Source of the DNA: Prosthecodimorpha hirschii
GTDB lineage: Bacteria > Pseudomonadota > Alphaproteobacteria > Rhizobiales > Ancalomicrobiaceae
Length of the DNA stretch: 64,000 nucleotides
Reading direction: 5' to 3'
NCBI RefSeq assembly: GCF_001305515.1
Contig: NZ_LJYW01000001.1
Coordinates: forward strand, 3,228,734 to 3,292,733
Positions 46,915-55,034 of this stretch are shown in pieces. Position 1 is the stretch's first letter; every line of letters starts with the position of its first letter. Under the pieces are notes generated by a model that did not search any database, had not been told where the DNA came from, and saw only the letters and a list, made by a program, of their open reading frames with translations. A program made the position numbers and the translations under genes.

Positions 46915-47697
46915 CTAGTTCAACATCGCGGTGCTCGGCGCCGATTGCGTACCGAGTTCGAACTGGTCCGGCATCTTTCTGTCACTCACTTCGCCCCGCC
47001 GGACGGCCCGGGCGAGCGAAAGCCAGGCCCCTGGGGTGGCGTCTCCGGACATAGCATTGAGCTCGGACCGGAGCGAATTCGGAATTTCGATGGGATCGAG
47101 CAACTTCACCCAGAGGCCGGACACCAACATGGCCGAGACATCGATCGTATACCGAGCCGATGGCAAAGGCTCTGGAGCTGGTTCAAGAAGTGCGGTGACT
47201 TGCGAAGCACCGATCGGACCACCTGCAGGTCCGACGTTCCGATAGCAGCCAGGCTCAAAGACGCCGCCAGCGGTTGCAAGCAGAGGCTCCGCGGACTTGC
47301 ACACGAGTGCATAGTGCCTGTCCTTCACTCCACCCGGCGTTTCCTTTCGGCTGGTGACAATGCTCCACTCGGGCATTTCGCGGACGGCGCCGTGGGCGTC
47401 GACGTAACGGCGCCAAGCGAGTAGTCCACTCGGATCCGTGTCACGGGCCTTAGGCCTCGACTTCATGACGGAGAAGAGCGCCGGGACTGTGCGTCCGAGG
47501 CGCGCCAGTACGGGCACGAGCCGGGACGGGGCATTGCCGACTCCCCAAAAGAAATGCCCTCCGCTGGCCATGCGTTCATTGTCCTTCCTCGCGAGGATGC
47601 GTTCCAGCGGCTGGCCCGCCTCGGCCTGCATCCTCGTCCAGCAGAGAAATTGCTGCGCCCTCCGCTCTCCGACGGGCCTTATCTCGTTGGTGGTCAT
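46915..47697 (-). CDS. Unknown protein B of the 43.8-48.4 kb cluster (WG.G motif family)
   Basis: 260 residues from ATG 47697, which has AGGGG nine bases upstream; a TTG at 47721 is also in frame. N-terminal motifs (FLCWTRMQAEAGQPLERILA, then FFWGVGN) and DRHYALVCKS match protein A at 44674-45255 across its length, with an extra middle and a longer C-terminal part (LWVKLLDPIEIPNSLRSELN). Two homologues encoded on opposite strands of one compact cluster suggest that they recognise related ligands or form one complex. It lies 14 bp upstream of the ImmA/IrrE gene. Confidence 0.65.
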   Translation of the reverse strand: MTTNEIRPVGERRAQQFLCWTRMQAEAGQPLERILARKDNERMASGGHFFWGVGNAPSRLVPVLARLGRTVPALFSVMKSRPKARDTDPSGLLAWRRYVDAHGAVREMPEWSIVTSRKETPGGVKDRHYALVCKSAEPLLATAGGVFEPGCYRNVGPAGGPIGASQVTALLEPAPEPLPSARYTIDVSAMLVSGLWVKLLDPIEIPNSLRSELNAMSGDATPGAWLSLARAVRRGEVSDRKMPDQFELGTQSAPSTAMLN

Positions 47698-47819
47698 CTC
47701 GGCATCCCCTGACGAAGACAAACTATCGAACGGCGGTGCATCGTTCCATTGGCGCGATCGTCTAATCCGTTTGCGCCTGAGGGTTCCTAGGAAGACGCGG
47801 CGGATATGCCACTAGCCAC

Positions 47820-48413
47820 TCAGGCCGTCGGACGCCGGCCAATTCTGCTTTCAAGCTCCAGGTCTATTTCCTCCGGCGAACGCGAGGCATCGAAGAAGTG
47901 GACCGGTACGCCCGCAAGGACGCCGTATGTGCAAGCGACAGAGGCTTGCAGGTGCGTGTGCATCCGCGCCTCCTCGACCGTTATCAACGGCCGCCCTTGG
48001 GGATCTCGCTCGATGCGTCCTACCGCCACGTTCGGGTCGGTATACAACATCCACACCTGCGTCGGCTTTAGCTGCTGGAGCCCCTCGATCCCGAACGGGG
48101 TGACCCGATATCCAAACGTTTCCTTGGTGACTGGATGGCTGTCGATGAGCACGGGGGCCCTCAACCGAGTTTCGGAAACGAACCCGATGAGGCTCCTATC
48201 TACTGCGGCTACGTCCTCCGGTGTTGCAATTCGACCCGACTTCTCCCGGAGATCGGTTTGAGCAAGATCCGGTCCCAGCCGCCGCCGCAGATAGGCAGTG
48301 AGGCGCTCACCAAACTCCCAAACCTCGAGACCCGGAACGCGCTCGGCGAGTCGCTTGGCCGCGGAACTCTTTCCCGCCGCCGGGGCGCCGGTGAGGTAGA
48401 TCACGTCATACAT
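47820..48413 (-). CDS. Adenylate-kinase-like P-loop protein
   Basis: 197 residues from ATG 48413; an ATG at 48461 adds a Cys/Trp-rich stretch without support. It starts MYDVIYLTGAPAAGKSSAAK, a Walker A typical of small nucleotide and RNA-end kinases. RAPVLIDSHPVTKETFGYRV and WMLYTDPNVAVGRIERD are further core parts. The substrate is unknown. It is 98 bp upstream of protein B in the same direction and may be the first gene of the kinase-B-ImmA-PIN operon or transcribed on its own. Confidence 0.75.
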   Translation of the reverse strand: MYDVIYLTGAPAAGKSSAAKRLAERVPGLEVWEFGERLTAYLRRRLGPDLAQTDLREKSGRIATPEDVAAVDRSLIGFVSETRLRAPVLIDSHPVTKETFGYRVTPFGIEGLQQLKPTQVWMLYTDPNVAVGRIERDPQGRPLITVEEARMHTHLQASVACTYGVLAGVPVHFFDASRSPEEIDLELESRIGRRPTA

Positions 48414-48635
48414 CTTAAAACTCCGATCACAGCACAACAACGTCCAAAAGTTGCAGAACATTTTTACCGGCGGCCTGTCAACATACGGTCGAAGGCGGCC
48501 AGATTGTATCGGCTGGGGGTTTTGGGTTTTGGAGGCGGGTTCGCTCTGAAGTAAGTGGCCGAGACCACTTCTGGCACAAAGCAGACCCCACTTGGTCGGC
48601 GCGAAAACCGTTCGATTTGGGAATTTTGCAGGGAC
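48414..48635. other. Intergenic gap between kinase-like gene and recombinase module
   Basis: About 220 bp, moderately AT-richer, no supported gene. It marks the boundary between the unknown cluster and the DUF2924/recombinase module. Confidence 0.5.
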
Positions 48636-49040
48636 CTACTCCACATGTTTTGCCTTTTTCAACTGCCGATCCCACAACGCCTCCGGCGCCGTCTCTAACT
48701 CATCAACAATCAAATCCCGAAATTTGTCGGTCCACACGACCGCGTCGATGATTGCCGGCGCGTAAGACAACATGCGAATGATCCTGGCGACATAGGACGC
48801 GGTCAGCCCCTCCACCTCGGCAATCTCCCCCATCGTCGTCCGAACCCCGACATCAAGCTGCCGCTGCCACCGCAGCGCCCGAGCGAGCGACAGCACCACC
48901 TTCTGATCCGACCGCGCCGCGATGTTGCCCGACGCCGGCTTGACCGAGCCCGGCAGCACGACCAGCTTCTGCCCGCCGCGCCGGCGGACCTCGATCGGAA
49001 CCGACACCGTGAAGGTGGCGGGAGCCGATGCCTTGGTCAT
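48636..49040 (-). CDS. Small HTH protein of the recombinase module
   Basis: 134 residues from ATG 49040, which overlaps the recombinase stop (ATGA). A basic N-terminal strand segment (VSVPIEVRRRGGQKLVVLPG) is followed by a clear HTH (TTMGEIAEVEGLTASYVARI IRML), which resembles a KorB/ParB-type HTH. The C-terminus is charged. Such a gene commonly follows recombinase genes of this type in alphaproteobacteria; its role is unknown but DNA-binding is likely. Confidence 0.75.
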   Translation of the reverse strand: MTKASAPATFTVSVPIEVRRRGGQKLVVLPGSVKPASGNIAARSDQKVVLSLARALRWQRQLDVGVRTTMGEIAEVEGLTASYVARIIRMLSYAPAIIDAVVWTDKFRDLIVDELETAPEALWDRQLKKAKHVE

Positions 49041-50419
49041 GCCGCCACCTTCGCCCGGTTGTTGCCGGCGACCAGATCGCGGACGAGCGACGAGAACCCG
49101 TGACCGCGCCACGTCACATCGATCCGATCACCGCGGAAGTCGACACGCTGAATGAGCAGGTGAAGGATGCGCGCCTGCTCGGCCGGGAAGATCTGGTCCC
49201 ACATTGCGTCGAAGCTGCGCAGCTGCGCGTCGATGTCGGCGAGTTTCAGTTTGGGGTGCGAAGCCTTCAGCTCCTCGGAGACGCGGCCGGCGAGCGCGGG
49301 ATCCCGCACCAGGGCGCGGAGTTGATCGACGACAAGAGCTTCGACCTGAGCCGCAGGAAGCCGGGTCGGCGCGGCGGAGCTCGGCCGGCCGCGCTCCTTC
49401 AGAACGTCGGTCGAGACGTAGTAGCGGTAGAACCGGTCGCCCTTCTTGGTGTGGGTCGGCGTCATCGCCGCCCCGTTCGGCCCGAACAGCAGGCCCTTCA
49501 ATGGCGCCGGCGTTGCCCGGCGGGTCTCCGCTGCCCGCGTCCGGCGTTGGGTCGCCATGATCGAGGCCGCGTGGTCGAAGGTCTCGGCATCGATGATGGC
49601 CGCGTGCTCGCCCGGATAGCTCCGCCCCTTGTGCACGGCCTCGCCGAGATAGACCCGGTTGATCAGGAGCCGATAGACAAGCCCCTTGTGGAACGGCTTG
49701 CCGTGCTGTGTGAGGCGTCCCTCGGCATGAAGCTCGCGGGTCAGGACCGTGACCGAGCCTGTTTCGAGGAAGCGCCGGAAGATACGCCGGACCAGTTCGG
49801 CTTCGGTCTCTTGGACGATCAGCTTGCGGTCCTTGACGTGATAGCCGAGCGGTGCCCAGCCACCCATCCAGATGCCCTTCTGGCGGCTGGCGCGGACCTT
49901 GTCCCGGATGCGTTCAGCGGTCACCTCGCGCTCGAACTGGGCGAAGGAGAGGAGGATGTTGAGGGTCAGCCGCCCCATCGACGTCGTGGTGTTGAACGAC
50001 TGGGTTACTGACACGAAGGTCACGGCGTTGCGGTCGAAGGCCTCGACGAGCTTGGCGAAGTCCATCAGGGAGCGGGAGAGACGGTCGATTTTGTACACGA
50101 CTACGATGTCGACAAGGCCGGTTTCAATGTCGGCAATGAGGCGCCGCAGCCCGGGGCGCTCCAACGTGCCGCCTGAGAAGCCGCCGTCGTCGTAAAAGGC
50201 CGGGTGGAGAACCCAGCCCTCGGCGCGCTGGCTGGCTACATAGGCCTCGCAAGCCTCGCGCTGCGCGTCGAGAGAATTGAACTCCTGCTCCAGGCCCTCC
50301 TCGGAGGATTTGCGGGTGTAGATGGCGCAGCGCAGTCGGCGCGGGGCCCTGCCATCCTGCTCGTATGCCGGACCACTGGCCGGCTCGATGGCCGTTCTGA
50401 CCGTCTTCGCCCTCGCCAT
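49037..50419 (-). CDS. Serine recombinase (resolvase plus recombinase and zinc-ribbon domains)
   Basis: 460 residues from ATG 50419, sharing a base with the DUF2924 stop. The catalytic domain begins CAIYTRKSSEEGLEQEFNSL with the active-site Ser; FYDDGGFSGGTLERPGLRRL and VYKIDRLSRSLMDFAKLVEA follow. The recombinase domain contains VYRLLINRVYLGEAVHKGR, and a later part (PTHTKKGDRFYRYYVS) resembles the zinc-ribbon region, though the Cys residues are missing. Third of a four-gene module (unknown-DUF2924-recombinase-HTH) that ends right against a truncated phage vapE, suggesting that the module itself was integrated there. Confidence 0.9.
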   Translation of the reverse strand: MARAKTVRTAIEPASGPAYEQDGRAPRRLRCAIYTRKSSEEGLEQEFNSLDAQREACEAYVASQRAEGWVLHPAFYDDGGFSGGTLERPGLRRLIADIETGLVDIVVVYKIDRLSRSLMDFAKLVEAFDRNAVTFVSVTQSFNTTTSMGRLTLNILLSFAQFEREVTAERIRDKVRASRQKGIWMGGWAPLGYHVKDRKLIVQETEAELVRRIFRRFLETGSVTVLTRELHAEGRLTQHGKPFHKGLVYRLLINRVYLGEAVHKGRSYPGEHAAIIDAETFDHAASIMATQRRTRAAETRRATPAPLKGLLFGPNGAAMTPTHTKKGDRFYRYYVSTDVLKERGRPSSAAPTRLPAAQVEALVVDQLRALVRDPALAGRVSEELKASHPKLKLADIDAQLRSFDAMWDQIFPAEQARILHLLIQRVDFRGDRIDVTWRGHGFSSLVRDLVAGNNRAKVAA

Positions 50420-50925
50420 CAGCGCGCCTCCACGATCGCCGCCTGGCTGGTGGCCGAGGACTTCAGCCCAAAGAACACCCAGCCGTTCCAGCGGCTGCCA
50501 GCAATCGTGCGGGCAATGGCCGAGAGCGAGGCATAGCGTCGGCCCTGATATTCGAAGCCGTCGACCAGCACCGTCACGGTGTGCTGCACCCCCTGCCATT
50601 CCCGAATGAGCTTGGTGCCGACGATCGGGCGACGGTCGGCGTCGCGGCCGGGTTTCCGCTTTGCCGTGGTTTTGCCGTCGATCGGCCCCCAATGCTCCTC
50701 GGCCAACCGTTCCAGGCGGACGATCGTTTCCGGGCGGAGCCCGCCGAAGGCGATCTCCTGGATGCGATAGGCGAGCCGGCTGATCAGGTAGCGTCGATTG
50801 AACGGCGGGGCGTCCTTCTGGAAGAGCTCGCGCCAGAGCCGCTTCAGCTCCGGCGTCGGCGTGGTCTCCAGCGCGGTGACCCGCGCCGTGATGGTCGGAT
50901 CGTCATATTGCTTGGGGTCGAGCAT
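50419..50925 (-). CDS. DUF2924-domain protein
   Basis: 168 residues. The region LKRLWRELFQKDAPPFNRRY LISRLAYRIQEIAFGGL followed by LIREWQGVQHTVTVLVDGFE and YASLSAIARTIAGSRWNGWV FFGL is the DUF2924 signature. Start and stop overlap with the neighbours. The family is almost always found next to serine recombinases in alphaproteobacterial prophages and islands; its function is not established. Confidence 0.9.
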   Translation of the reverse strand: MLDPKQYDDPTITARVTALETTPTPELKRLWRELFQKDAPPFNRRYLISRLAYRIQEIAFGGLRPETIVRLERLAEEHWGPIDGKTTAKRKPGRDADRRPIVGTKLIREWQGVQHTVTVLVDGFEYQGRRYASLSAIARTIAGSRWNGWVFFGLKSSATSQAAIVEAR

Positions 50926-51128
50926 CAGGCCGTCCTCTTGTCACCGCGGGTCTTGCGGCCGTCGGCATGCACGCTCTCGTGGCGCGAGAAGTCCAGGCAA
51001 ACTGCGGTCTCTTCGCCAGGTTCAGCACTGGTTCCAAGCGCGCGCGCAATGCCGGCCGCAAGCAGCGCGGCGACTGTGTCCAGACGCTCGGCGGCGGTCA
51101 TACGATCGGGGTGGAGGGCGTTGGTCAC
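50925..51128 (-). CDS. Small protein at the head of the DUF2924 module
   Basis: 67 residues from GTG 51128 (ATG 51101 is possible). The segment MTAAERLDTVAALLAAGIAR followed by DFSRHESVHADG recurs in small genes that precede DUF2924. Coupled to DUF2924 through TGATG. Its first bases overlap the start of the vapE remnant on the other strand, so its own promoter must lie in foreign sequence. Confidence 0.6.
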   Translation of the reverse strand: MTNALHPDRMTAAERLDTVAALLAAGIARALGTSAEPGEETAVCLDFSRHESVHADGRKTRGDKRTA

Positions 51129-51612
51129 CTACCTACGCGACGAGACCGGCAACCGCCGCTTCTGGCCCGTGCGCTGCAGCCGCATCGATCTCGCCGCCCT
51201 GGCGCGCGACCGCGCCCAGCTCTGGGCCGAGGCCGTCGCCCGCTTCGATGCCGGCGCCATCTGGTGGCTCGACGACCCCGCCCTCATTGCGGCTGCCAGC
51301 GCCGAGCAGGAAGCGCGCTACCAGTCCGATGCCTGGGACGACATCATCGAGGCCTGGCTCACGACCGAGACCCGCCGCGTGAATCGCGGCTACAACGGGT
51401 TCGACGACTGGCGCGATGAGACCGTCGAGCGAGCCTCGCCGCTCACCGACGTCTCGATTGGCGAGATCCTGCGCGAGGCGATCGGGATCGAGCCAGGGCG
51501 GTGGACCAAGTTCGACCAGATGCGGGTCGCGGCGTACCTGAAGGCGAACGGGTGGACCAGGTATCAGCGGCGGCTGGGCGACGTGAGAGAATGGCGGTAT
51601 CGGAAAAGTTGA
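51124..51612 (+). pseudogene. vapE (virulence-associated E / phage primase-helicase) 3' fragment
   Basis: The frame encodes TYLRDETGNRRFWPVRCSRI, then ARDRAQLWAEAVARFDAG and KFDQMRVAAYLKANGWTRYQ RRL, the C-terminal part of VapE-type phage replication proteins. The P-loop part that should precede it is absent; the homology starts abruptly at about 51124-51130, exactly where the recombinase module begins. It stops at 51610-51612. Confidence 0.85.
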
Positions 51613-51645
51613 TTGCCGGTGACGTGCTCCCCGTTTTCCTGCCGG

Positions 51646-52029
51646 TCATAAGTTTGGTCCGGCGGTGATTTGGCACTGATCGGGCCAGCTGGCGAACACC
51701 GACGGCGCGAGGCCGCCGAGGCTCGAATGGGGGCGGAGGGTGTTGTAGTCGATCCGCCAGTTCTCGATGATCCGTCTCGCCTCGGCAAGCGAAGAGAAGA
51801 CATGCTCGTTCATGCATTCGTTGCGGAGCCGACCGTTCAAGCTCTCAGCGAAGGCATTCTTGCCCAGCGCGATGTAGTGCCACTCGATCCGAGTCGCCTC
51901 GCGGAAGCGCGGGACGGTATGGCTGACGAATTCGGTGCCGTTGTCGCTGACGATCATGACAGGCTTCCCACGACGGGCCATCAGCGCCTCCAACTCGCGC
52001 ACGACCCGCATGTTCGCGCGATCAAACAA
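51646..52029 (-). pseudogene. IS3-family OrfB C-terminal fragment
   Basis: The frame carries VIVSDNGTEFVSHTVPRFRE with the second Asp, KNAFAESLNGRLRNECMNEH with the Glu, and NTLRPHSSLGGLAPSVFA, typical of IS3 transposases. The N-terminal half and OrfA are missing; the fragment is cut at about 52030 beside hipA. It is a different subgroup from the OrfB scar at 16921. Confidence 0.88.
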
Positions 52030-52046
52030 TCCCGACGGCTAAGGTC

Positions 52047-53327
52047 TCACGTGAGCCGTCCGGCCATCTCGCGGATGACGGTGTGTAGGATGCCGCGGAG
52101 ACAGCGCTGTTCGCCTTGAGGCGTCACGATACCGTCGTTGCCTGCTTCTATTTCGGCGAGCATCTCCTCTGCGATTCCTACGATGCGGCCATGTTGCCTG
52201 CTGATCAAACGCTCGGCGGTGGCCGCCTGCAATCCAAGTGTGCGTGCAGCGTCGATAAGAATAGGACGGTTGAGCGCTGAAAAGCGACCGGCTCCCATGA
52301 CTGGCCATGCAAGCGTCGACCCATCGGGCCACCCCTGTTTTTGATAGAGGCGCGAGTCATAGATCGCTGTGCTCAGCAGATCATAGAAGGGTGCCGGTTG
52401 AATACCTGCGGACGTTACGAGGAAGCTCAGGTTCTTGAGGTGTGCGTCTCCGTTGCCGAGCAGCACATTAAAGACAAGCCAGTTGAAGAGGCGGGTGCGC
52501 GCAAGCGCCGGGCTGCGGCAGAGTTCGGCCAGTGCCGCGAGCGTTTCGACGCTGCCGCGCGCGTATTTGAATGAGCGGTCGAGATTGAGAAGCTGGCAGG
52601 CATCGATGGCGTGCAGCCGCCGCCATTCGGCTGCGGTCTGTTGCCTGTCAAAGCGTCGGATCAGGTAGACGGGCTCGGGGACGTAGCGGCGTTCTACATC
52701 GGGAACCTCGAGGCCGAGCGCGCGCGCGAGCCTCATCGAGAACCACTCGTTGATGACGGAGTGGGGATAGTCTTCGTCTGGATGATCCGGCTTTAGGATG
52801 TGGGTCGATGGCTGTGCACCAATTGGCTCGAAGAGTGCGCCGTTCTCGATCACGACGGCGAGCTTGTGCTGTGCACCGGCCAACGACATGCGCTTTACGG
52901 CATGGCGTCCGAGGGGGGCATTCGGAAGCGCCTTGATGCGGGCGGAGAGGTCGGCGTCGGGCAGCGGCCTCAAGCCGCCGGCGGGTACTTGCGCCTCGGG
53001 AGGCAGGAGGGTCAGGGCGCCGGCAGACTCGGCGCCGTAGTAGGCGAGCAAGCCGAAGGCATCGGCAGCGTCGATTTTGGCGTCGGTGGCGAGGAGTGTG
53101 CGCTGCGCTTCCTCGGGGAGGAGATTGTCGAAGAACCACTGCACGGGTCGGTTGCTGCCGCCATCGATATGGGGCTCAGCGCGTAGGGCCAGGTGTGGGC
53201 TCAGCGGGTAGCGCTGCGCATTCTCGAGCCAGCTTTCGACGTAGGTGAACGACCAGAGGCCCGCGACCTCGCCCAATTCGCCGACCGGTTGACCGTTGAT
53301 GGAGGCGACGAGCGTCCGGGCGGCCAT
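52047..53327 (-). CDS. hipA: HipA-family Ser/Thr kinase (toxin of HipBA)
   Basis: 426 residues from ATG 53327, which shares a base with the hipB stop. The HipA N-terminal subdomain (NRPVQWFFDNLLPEEAQRTL) and the catalytic kinase part are present: SLAGAQHKLAVV, THILKPDHP, LLGNGDAHLKNLSFL with the catalytic Asp, and PFYDLLSTAIYDS as the metal-binding loop. HipA phosphorylates glutamyl-tRNA synthetase in E. coli and induces dormancy; targets vary. All catalytic motifs are intact, so it is likely active. Its 3' end abuts an IS3 scar without truncation. Confidence 0.93.
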   Translation of the reverse strand: MAARTLVASINGQPVGELGEVAGLWSFTYVESWLENAQRYPLSPHLALRAEPHIDGGSNRPVQWFFDNLLPEEAQRTLLATDAKIDAADAFGLLAYYGAESAGALTLLPPEAQVPAGGLRPLPDADLSARIKALPNAPLGRHAVKRMSLAGAQHKLAVVIENGALFEPIGAQPSTHILKPDHPDEDYPHSVINEWFSMRLARALGLEVPDVERRYVPEPVYLIRRFDRQQTAAEWRRLHAIDACQLLNLDRSFKYARGSVETLAALAELCRSPALARTRLFNWLVFNVLLGNGDAHLKNLSFLVTSAGIQPAPFYDLLSTAIYDSRLYQKQGWPDGSTLAWPVMGAGRFSALNRPILIDAARTLGLQAATAERLISRQHGRIVGIAEEMLAEIEAGNDGIVTPQGEQRCLRGILHTVIREMAGRLT

Positions 53328-53584
53328 CAACTCTGCTCCGTGCCCTTCGGCAGGTATGACCGGGCTTCCTCGGGCAGGTCCAAGACGACGTGGATCCCGA
53401 GGCCCTGCAGGACCTGGAACAGCTTGTTCCATTGGGCCTTGTCGGCACCGTGCTCGATCTTGCTCAGGAAGTTCTCGCTCACGCCGACAGCGCCCGCGGT
53501 ATCGTCCTGGCGCATTTTCTGGGCCTTACGGACGGCCCGGACCAATGGGCCGATGTCGCTCGCCTTGGAGAGTTTGATGCGCAT
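53327..53584 (-). CDS. hipB: HipB-type antitoxin, XRE-family repressor
   Basis: 85 residues. HTH in VRAVRKAQKMRQDDTAGAVG followed by VSENFLSKIEHGADKAQWNK is the HipB/XRE pattern. Directly precedes and overlaps hipA. HipB binds HipA and represses the operon by binding palindromes upstream; three such palindromes are present at 53587-53707. Confidence 0.92.
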   Translation of the reverse strand: MRIKLSKASDIGPLVRAVRKAQKMRQDDTAGAVGVSENFLSKIEHGADKAQWNKLFQVLQGLGIHVVLDLPEEARSYLPKGTEQS

Positions 53585-53586
53585 GA

Positions 53587-53707
53587 ATCCTCACGATCAT
53601 GCGGATTTTAGCAAAAGCGCCGGCCTCCGGCAACATAATCCTGACGATCGTGAGGATTATGGTCCCAGGCGCGCAGCAAATGCCGAAATCCTCACATTTG
53701 TAAGGAT
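53587..53707. promoter_or_regulatory. Three HipB operator palindromes ATCC-N12-GGAT
   Basis: Sites at 53587-53606, 53638-53657 and 53688-53707 all read ATCC, 12 bases, GGAT; the second is nearly perfect (ATCCTGACGATCGTGAGGAT). The spacing is 51 and 50 bp, close to five DNA turns. E. coli hip operators have TATCC-N8-GGATA, so the half-sites agree while the spacer is longer. The first site covers the hipB start region. Confidence 0.82.
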
Positions 53708-53759
53708 TTCTCGACAAGGCTACCGCGACAGGGACTGACGCCGACTGGCCGGGGCCCGG

Positions 53760-53881
53760 CACGGGGCTCGGTTCCGCACCGCCCGGGCGCGGGCTTCCGG
53801 CAAGAAATTGTTCGTCGTCTGGCTTGTCATGGCTCCATCCTATTCGGGAGTTGGAGCCTCCGGCAAACCCGGGGCGGTTCA
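53760..53881 (-). pseudogene. IS3-family OrfA start and terminal repeat, fragment
   Basis: ATG at about 53830 begins MTSQTTNNFLPEARARAV, the start of the same OrfA type as at 12486, and is lost after about 20 residues. The terminal repeat GTTGGAGCCTCCGGCAAACC extends to 53881. Only the tip of the element remains. Confidence 0.65.
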
Positions 53882-53886
53882 CTCCT

Positions 53887-54151
53887 GTCACCAACCCCCC
53901 GTTTGTCACCAACCTCCAAACGAGGTTGGTGACAAAATTTCCTCATTAAATTCAACGCTGTCACCAACGTCACCATTGTCACCAACCTCTTTCGAACATG
54001 CATGAAGGAGGCGGTGTCCGGCTTTGGGGGTTCACGCCCCTATAGGGATATCTTTGGAGAGGTTGGTGACAGCCGAGGTTGGTGACAATCGGATCAACCC
54101 TTTGACGCAGAACGGTATTTCTTATCACCAACCTCCCAAGGGGTTGGTGAC
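53887..54151. repeat. Eight copies of GTCACCAACC(TC) in both orientations
   Basis: Copies start at 53887, 53905, 53960, 53978 and 54124 (forward) and cover 53922-53933, 54061-54070, 54075-54086 and 54142-54151 (reverse); 53960 and 54124 are slightly diverged. A partial copy lies at 53969. Repeats 53905 and 53922 form a perfect 15-bp stem (53902-53936) with loop CAAAC. No gene covers the area. It resembles a cluster of protein-binding sites or iterons upstream of the phage genes at 54289. Confidence 0.75.
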
Positions 54152-54288
54152 AGGAGAGGCGCGGGCCTGTGTCTTTTCGATCCGGTCGGCCTTACCGCTT
54201 CTGATTTTGGCTTCCGGACCTCGGGGCGCTGAAGCTATTCTCGCGACGACCAAAGCCGAAGGCCCACGCAGTCCCGTGAGCCTTCCCC

Positions 54289-54819
54289 ATGCAGAAATCC
54301 CTGACCTCGGCGACCGACCCGACGGCTCAATCCCGCCGGCTGTCGAACGACCATCACGCTGTCCTGGCCCTCGACCTCGGCAGCGCGACCGGTTGGGCAC
54401 TGCGCTCGCCCGACGGCCACATTGCCAGCGGTACGGTCTCGTTCCGCCCGAGCCGCTACGACGGCGGTGGCATGCGCTACCTGCGCTTCAAGACCTGGCT
54501 CGACCAGATCGAAGCCCAGGCCCCGGGGATCTCGGCCCTCTACTTCGAGGAAGTTCGTCGTCATGCCGGGACTGACGCCGCCCATATCTACGGCGGCTTT
54601 CTCGCCACCCTGACCGCCTGGTGCGAGACCAAGTCGATCGCCTACCAGGGTGTTCCGGTCGGGACGATCAAGCGGCATATCACCGGCAAGGGCAATGCCG
54701 ACAAGGCCGCCGTCACCGCGGCGGTGCGCGCCCATGGCTTCGTCCCGGCCGACGACAACGAAGCCGACGCCATCGCCATTCTGATCTGGGCGACCGAGAC
54801 CGAAGGGGGTGTGCGATGA
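54289..54819 (+). CDS. RuvC-like crossover junction endonuclease (phage type)
   Basis: 176 residues. LALDLGSATGWAL holds the first Asp, ALYFEEVRRHAGTDAAHIYG the Glu, and DDNEADAIAILIW the last acidic pair, in RNase H-fold RuvC order. It lacks other domains. Phage RuvC-like enzymes cut branched DNA during replication and packaging. It leads a coupled three-gene phage operon after a repeat-rich leader. Confidence 0.82.
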   Translation: MQKSLTSATDPTAQSRRLSNDHHAVLALDLGSATGWALRSPDGHIASGTVSFRPSRYDGGGMRYLRFKTWLDQIEAQAPGISALYFEEVRRHAGTDAAHIYGGFLATLTAWCETKSIAYQGVPVGTIKRHITGKGNADKAAVTAAVRAHGFVPADDNEADAIAILIWATETEGGVR

Positions 54820-55034
54820 GCCGCCCCCTCGCAGGCGCTCCGCGTGAGCCGCGTTGCGCGCTCGGGCAGATGATCCCGACCGCGATCGCCCCGGACGCCG
54901 TGAAGGCGGCAGGGTGGCGGGATCACGGCCTTCTGGTCGTCGCACTCGACGACCCCCGTCTTGGCTGGGCCGACCGCGAACTGGTCCGGACCATCGGCGA
55001 CAAGCTCTACGGCACGCAGGAGGTACAGCGATGA
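54816..55034 (+). CDS. Small phage protein of unknown function
   Basis: 72 residues starting in overlap with the RuvC-like stop (ATGA). Contains GWRDHGLLVVALDDPRLGWA DREL, no recognised family. The overlaps on both sides support that it is a real gene. Confidence 0.65.
   Translation: MSRPLAGAPREPRCALGQMIPTAIAPDAVKAAGWRDHGLLVVALDDPRLGWADRELVRTIGDKLYGTQEVQR

Noticed and set aside
53887-54151. GTCACCAACC repeats as a CRISPR array
   Set aside because: Copies are short, occur in both orientations with irregular spacing, and there are no cas genes.
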